A stretch of DNA of 64,000 nucleotides, taken from NCBI RefSeq assembly GCF_022533585.1, contig NZ_CP092827.1:2768001-2832000 (forward strand). The letters are read 5' to 3'. This DNA is from Pseudomonas sp. LS.1a. Its GTDB lineage: Bacteria > Pseudomonadota > Gammaproteobacteria > Pseudomonadales > Pseudomonadaceae. A program made the position numbers and the translations under genes. Of this stretch, positions 60,936 through 64,000 are shown piece by piece (position 1 is the stretch's first letter; every line of letters begins with the position of its first letter). The notes under the pieces are model-generated. The model was not told the origin of the DNA. It saw only the letters and a program-made list of their open reading frames with translations, and did no database searches.

Positions 60936-61376
60936 TCATGCACCTTGGCGGTCGATATCGCGGCGCAGTACGACCGAAGTGGTAATGTCATCCACTGATT
61001 CGTGGCGTGCCACATTGTCCCGTACCTGGTTGAGGTCATCGATGGTTCGGGTCTCGACTTCGACCACCAGGTCGAGCTGGCCGCTCACCGAGGACACGCG
61101 GCGCACACGTGCGTCGGTTGCCAACTGGTCGAGCAGCCCCATGGCCGGGGTGCGATGCAGCGTTACCAGCAGGATCGCGCGGATCACGTTCGCATCGATT
61201 TCGCCGATGTCCGCGCGATAACCACGAATGATCCCATTGCGCTCCAGGTTGGATACCCGCTCGGTAGTGGCACTTCTGGAAAGGCCGATCCGGCCAGCCA
61301 AGGCCTTCATGGCAATGCGAGCGTCCTTTGAAAGTATTTCCAGAATCTCACGATCTTTTGCGTCCAGGTCGCGCAT
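60936..61376 (-). CDS. Lrp/AsnC-family regulator of the fusion aminotransferase
   Basis: A 146-residue Lrp/AsnC protein: helix-turn-helix with MKALAGRIGLSRSATTERVSNLERNGII, then the RAM domain (ILLVTLHRTPAMGLLDQLATDARVRRVSSVSGQLDLVVEVET). It is divergent from the giant kinase/M23/aminotransferase gene, with a 143-bp gap holding the ATGCCGG...CCGGCAT palindrome, so that gene is the likely target and an amino acid or amine the effector. Confidence 0.92.
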   Translation of the reverse strand: MRDLDAKDREILEILSKDARIAMKALAGRIGLSRSATTERVSNLERNGIIRGYRADIGEIDANVIRAILLVTLHRTPAMGLLDQLATDARVRRVSSVSGQLDLVVEVETRTIDDLNQVRDNVARHESVDDITTSVVLRRDIDRQGA

Positions 61377-61404
61377 TGCAACACCTAATCAGCACACCGT
61401 TTTT

Positions 61405-61424
61405 ATGCCGGCGAGAACCGGCAT
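61405..61424. promoter_or_regulatory. Palindrome in lrp/aminotransferase divergent region
   Basis: ATGCCGG and CCGGCAT, perfect seven-base arms with a CGAGAA spacer, 29 bp upstream of the Lrp-family ATG. It is a candidate Lrp operator, or a hairpin in the leader of the divergent gene. Confidence 0.5.
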
Positions 61425-61519
61425 TATGCTTGTCGATCACGACGGTATGCAGGGTGTCCGTTTCGGCCGTGCGTGACAAGCTATTGAAAAAACTATTTGC
61501 TCGCACGGAACGTGATGAC

Positions 61520-64000
61520 ATGACAGACCTATCCCACCCGGCACCTCGGTTTTCGGCAGGCGATGCAGAGGGCCTTGCCCAGGAACTCTTCAACGTCACC
61601 GGCATCGCAACACCTCTGGACGGGGAGCGTGATTGCAACTACCGCCTGCGCACCGGCGTTGATGCAGGCTGGATTCTCAAGATCGTCAATGCCAGCGAGC
61701 CCAGGGTTGAAAGCGAGTTTCAAACCGCGCTGCTCGACCACCTGGCGGTTCAGGGCGCTCACCTGGGGGTGCCTCACCTGAAGGCAAGTGTTGCCGGCGA
61801 CTTTCTGCCAACCGTGGCCAGTGCCACTGGTGAAACGCACGCTGTGCGCCTGGTCAGCTGGTTACCCGGGACGCCACTGGCAGAGGCCAAGCGGTCCTTC
61901 GAGCTGATGAGGAACTTTGGCCGGGCACTGGGTGAACTCGACCGCGCCCTGCAGGGCTTCATGCATCCGGGTGCAGTTCGGCAGCTGGACTGGGATTTGC
62001 GCCATGCCGCAGGAGCCCGTTCACGCCTGCATTTCATCCCCGGTGCGGAGCGTCGGGCGATTGTCGAACGGTTCATCACCCGGTTCGAACAAAGCGTACA
62101 ACCCAGGCTGGCATCGCTGCGCGCCCAGGTGATCCACAACGACGCCAACGACTGGAACATACTGGTCGACGCCGAAACCAACCGTCAGGTGACCGGCTTC
62201 ATCGACTTCGGCGATGCAGTGCATACCGTGCTGATTGCCGAAGTGGCGATTGCCAGCGCCTACGCCATTCTGGACATGGACGATCCTGTCGGTGCTGCGG
62301 CTGCGTTGGTGGCCGGCTTCCATGAGACGTACCCCCTGCAGCCAGAAGAAATCGATGTGCTGTTCAACCTGATCGCCATGCGCCTGGTCATCAGCGTCAC
62401 GTTCTCTGCTTCCCGGCATGATCAGACAGCAGACAACCCCTACCTGGCGATCAGTGAGGCACCCGCCTGGCGCCTGCTCGAACAGCTGGATTCGATCAAT
62501 CCAAGGCTGGCCACCGGCATTCTGCGCAAGGCCTGTGGTTTCGATGCCGTCGAGGGCGCGGGCGCTGTTCGCCGCTGGCTTGCGGATAACCACAAGTCCT
62601 TTGCCGACCTGGTGCGACCGTCAGCTGCAATCCTTGGCAAGGTGATTGCCCCATTTGGCGACGCTAACCATGAAATGACCCTTGCTTCAGCCGAACAACG
62701 CCCTGCAGATGCGGCCTGCTGGTGGGATGAGTTCTCCGCCGCGCACCAGGTGCCGCTGGCGATCGGGCCGTGGGGCGAGCTGCGTAGCATTTATACCGGT
62801 AGCGCCTTCGAGTCACGCTTCATCAAGGGCCAGCGCCGTACACTGCATGTCGGTGTCGACCTGGTGATGGCCGCAGGTACGCCGTTGTACGCCCCCGTCG
62901 CCGGCACCGTCAAAAGCGTTGAAGTCGAGCGCGACCCGCTGGGCTATGGCGGGTTGGTGATGATCGAGCACGCGCCACCGGGTTGCCCGGCATTCGTGAC
63001 TCTATGGGGGCACATGGCCCATGAGGTGCTCAAGCGCTTGAGCGTCGGCGACAGGATCGAAGCCGGCGAGCTGGTTGGCTACATGGGCACGGATCATGAA
63101 AACGGCGGATGGATTCCGCACCTGCATCTGCAAATAGTGACCGACACTCAGCTGACGGCGGGCGAAGTCATCGGGGTGGGTGAGCCAGAATACCGCGAAG
63201 TCTGGGCCGATTTGTTCCCTGACGCATCGATGCTGGCCGGTATCCCGCCCGAAACCTACCACCAGGAAGGAATGACGAAGGCACAGCTCATCTCCAGGCG
63301 TAAAGAGCTGCTGCTGCCTAACCTGTCGATTTCGTACACCGACCCGATCAAGTTCGTGCGTGGCGATGGCGTGTGGCTGATCGACAACTTCGGCCGGGCC
63401 TACCTGGACTGCTTCAACAACGTCTGCCACCTGGGCCATAGCCATCCCGACGTGGTAGAAGCCCTGGCGCGCCAGGCTGCGCGGCTCAACACCAACACCC
63501 GTTACCTGCACGACAACATCGTCGAGTACGCCGAGCGCCTGACGGGAACCCTCCCTGAGGGCCTGTGCGTTGCGTCCTTTGCCTGTTCGGGCAGTGAAGC
63601 CAACAGCCTGATGCTGCGCATGGCACGTAACTACACAGGCCGTGACGAGGCGATCGTACTGGACTGGGCTTACCACGGCACCACCCAGGAGCTGATCGAC
63701 CTGAGCCCGTACAAGTACAAGCGCAAGGCAGGCAAGGGCAGGGCGGCGCATGTTTATGAGGCAATGGTCCCGGACAGCTACTACGCCCCTGAAGACTGGC
63801 CAGCGGCAGAGCATGGCAAGCGCTTTGCCGAGTCCGTGGCCGAGCAACTGCAGGCCATGCGCAAAGCCGGCAAGGCGCCTGGGTTCTTCCTGGCGGAGTC
63901 CATCCCGAGCGTGGCGGGGCAGGTGTTCCTTCCCGAGCACTACCTCAAGCAGGTATACGCCATGGTGCGCGCCGAAGGTGGGTTGTGCCTGGCCGATGAG
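61520..64000 (+). CDS. Fusion protein: APH-type kinase, M23 peptidase-like, class III aminotransferase (3' end cut by window)
   Basis: 827 codons are visible; the gene runs past the window end. Domain 1 (residues ~1-370) is an aminoglycoside-phosphotransferase-like kinase with VIHNDANDWNIL (His206, Asp208, Asn213) and IDFGDA (Asp229). Domain 2 (~430-560) is an LytM/M23-type fold with HVGVD (His443, Asp447) and HLHLQI (His534, His536). Domain 3 (from ~590) is the start of a class III PLP aminotransferase (DNFGRAYLDCFNNVCHLGHSHP; CSGSEANSLMLRMAR; YHGTT); its PLP lysine lies beyond the window. Related fusions are linked with phosphorylation then phospho-elimination of hydroxylated amines, as in hydroxylysine kinase plus phospholyase. 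It is divergent from an Lrp regulator. Confidence 0.9.
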   Translation, partial: MTDLSHPAPRFSAGDAEGLAQELFNVTGIATPLDGERDCNYRLRTGVDAGWILKIVNASEPRVESEFQTALLDHLAVQGAHLGVPHLKASVAGDFLPTVASATGETHAVRLVSWLPGTPLAEAKRSFELMRNFGRALGELDRALQGFMHPGAVRQLDWDLRHAAGARSRLHFIPGAERRAIVERFITRFEQSVQPRLASLRAQVIHNDANDWNILVDAETNRQVTGFIDFGDAVHTVLIAEVAIASAYAILDMDDPVGAAAALVAGFHETYPLQPEEIDVLFNLIAMRLVISVTFSASRHDQTADNPYLAISEAPAWRLLEQLDSINPRLATGILRKACGFDAVEGAGAVRRWLADNHKSFADLVRPSAAILGKVIAPFGDANHEMTLASAEQRPADAACWWDEFSAAHQVPLAIGPWGELRSIYTGSAFESRFIKGQRRTLHVGVDLVMAAGTPLYAPVAGTVKSVEVERDPLGYGGLVMIEHAPPGCPAFVTLWGHMAHEVLKRLSVGDRIEAGELVGYMGTDHENGGWIPHLHLQIVTDTQLTAGEVIGVGEPEYREVWADLFPDASMLAGIPPETYHQEGMTKAQLISRRKELLLPNLSISYTDPIKFVRGDGVWLIDNFGRAYLDCFNNVCHLGHSHPDVVEALARQAARLNTNTRYLHDNIVEYAERLTGTLPEGLCVASFACSGSEANSLMLRMARNYTGRDEAIVLDWAYHGTTQELIDLSPYKYKRKAGKGRAAHVYEAMVPDSYYAPEDWPAAEHGKRFAESVAEQLQAMRKAGKAPGFFLAESIPSVAGQVFLPEHYLKQVYAMVRAEGGLCLADE

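Overview
This window looks like a chromosomal segment of a Pseudomonas, most likely of the P. putida group. The evidence is high GC with strong third-position bias, many REP/REPIN-type palindromes built on a TTCGCGGG...CCCGCTCCCACAG core, and gene families typical of that group. No tRNA, rRNA, CRISPR array, insertion sequence, integrase or phage gene was seen. Reading is by eye only, so family assignments rest on motifs and gene context.

Layout. 1-2.3 kb: tail of an MFS gene, then a tightly overlapping DsbA-like / Rieske / YeiH operon. 2.3-14.5 kb: an AraC regulator, a small serine hydrolase, and a six-gene run (DUF1302 barrel, DUF1329, BNR-repeat protein, MMPL/RND exporter, acyl-CoA dehydrogenase, acyl-CoA synthetase) that reads as an envelope export/processing system for an acyl compound. 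14.5-15.1 kb: five tandem copies of a 118-bp REP-pair unit. 15.2-20.4 kb: ogt, a nitrilase-family gene, a phosphatase, a LysE exporter, an AraC regulator and a second LysE gene broken by one nonsense codon. 20.4-27.3 kb: a sigma-54-controlled ketone-body cluster (GntP permease, 3-hydroxybutyrate dehydrogenase, acetoacetyl-CoA synthetase) with an ecotin gene inside it. 27.4-31.8 kb: yejABE peptide importer genes without an adjacent ATPase, and a parvulin.

31.8-33.45 kb holds a DAHP synthase gene preceded by two short aromatic-rich leader ORFs (ending ...YYFGYWFSH, and starting MNYATYYYANTYAWRF) with a strong intrinsic terminator between them. This is a probable tandem attenuator and one of the two most interesting loci here. 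33.4-40 kb: a PEBP-family protein, endonuclease I, and an Lrp-controlled operon with diaminopropionate ammonia-lyase and two M20-type amidases. 40-45 kb: an MFS efflux gene, a LysR/acetolactate synthase pair and an orphan dTMP-kinase-like gene.

45-59 kb is the second highlight: a stress island whose intergenic regions carry repeated FNR/Anr-type boxes (TTGAY-N4-RTCAA). It encodes its own Fnr-like regulator with a four-cysteine cluster pattern, two tandem-domain universal stress proteins, a small K+ channel, a second FtsH, a solo GroEL without GroES, a P1B-type ATPase with a C-terminal hemerythrin-like domain (P1B-5, Ni/Fe type), a Met-rich periplasmic protein, a MgtC/DUF4010 membrane protein, a split YeeE/YedE transporter and a peroxiredoxin. 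It reads as a low-oxygen protein-quality and metal/redox module, with decayed gene fragments showing past rearrangement. 59-64 kb: an SDR/LysR divergent pair, and an Lrp regulator divergent from a giant fusion (APH-type kinase, M23 peptidase-like, class III aminotransferase) cut by the window end.
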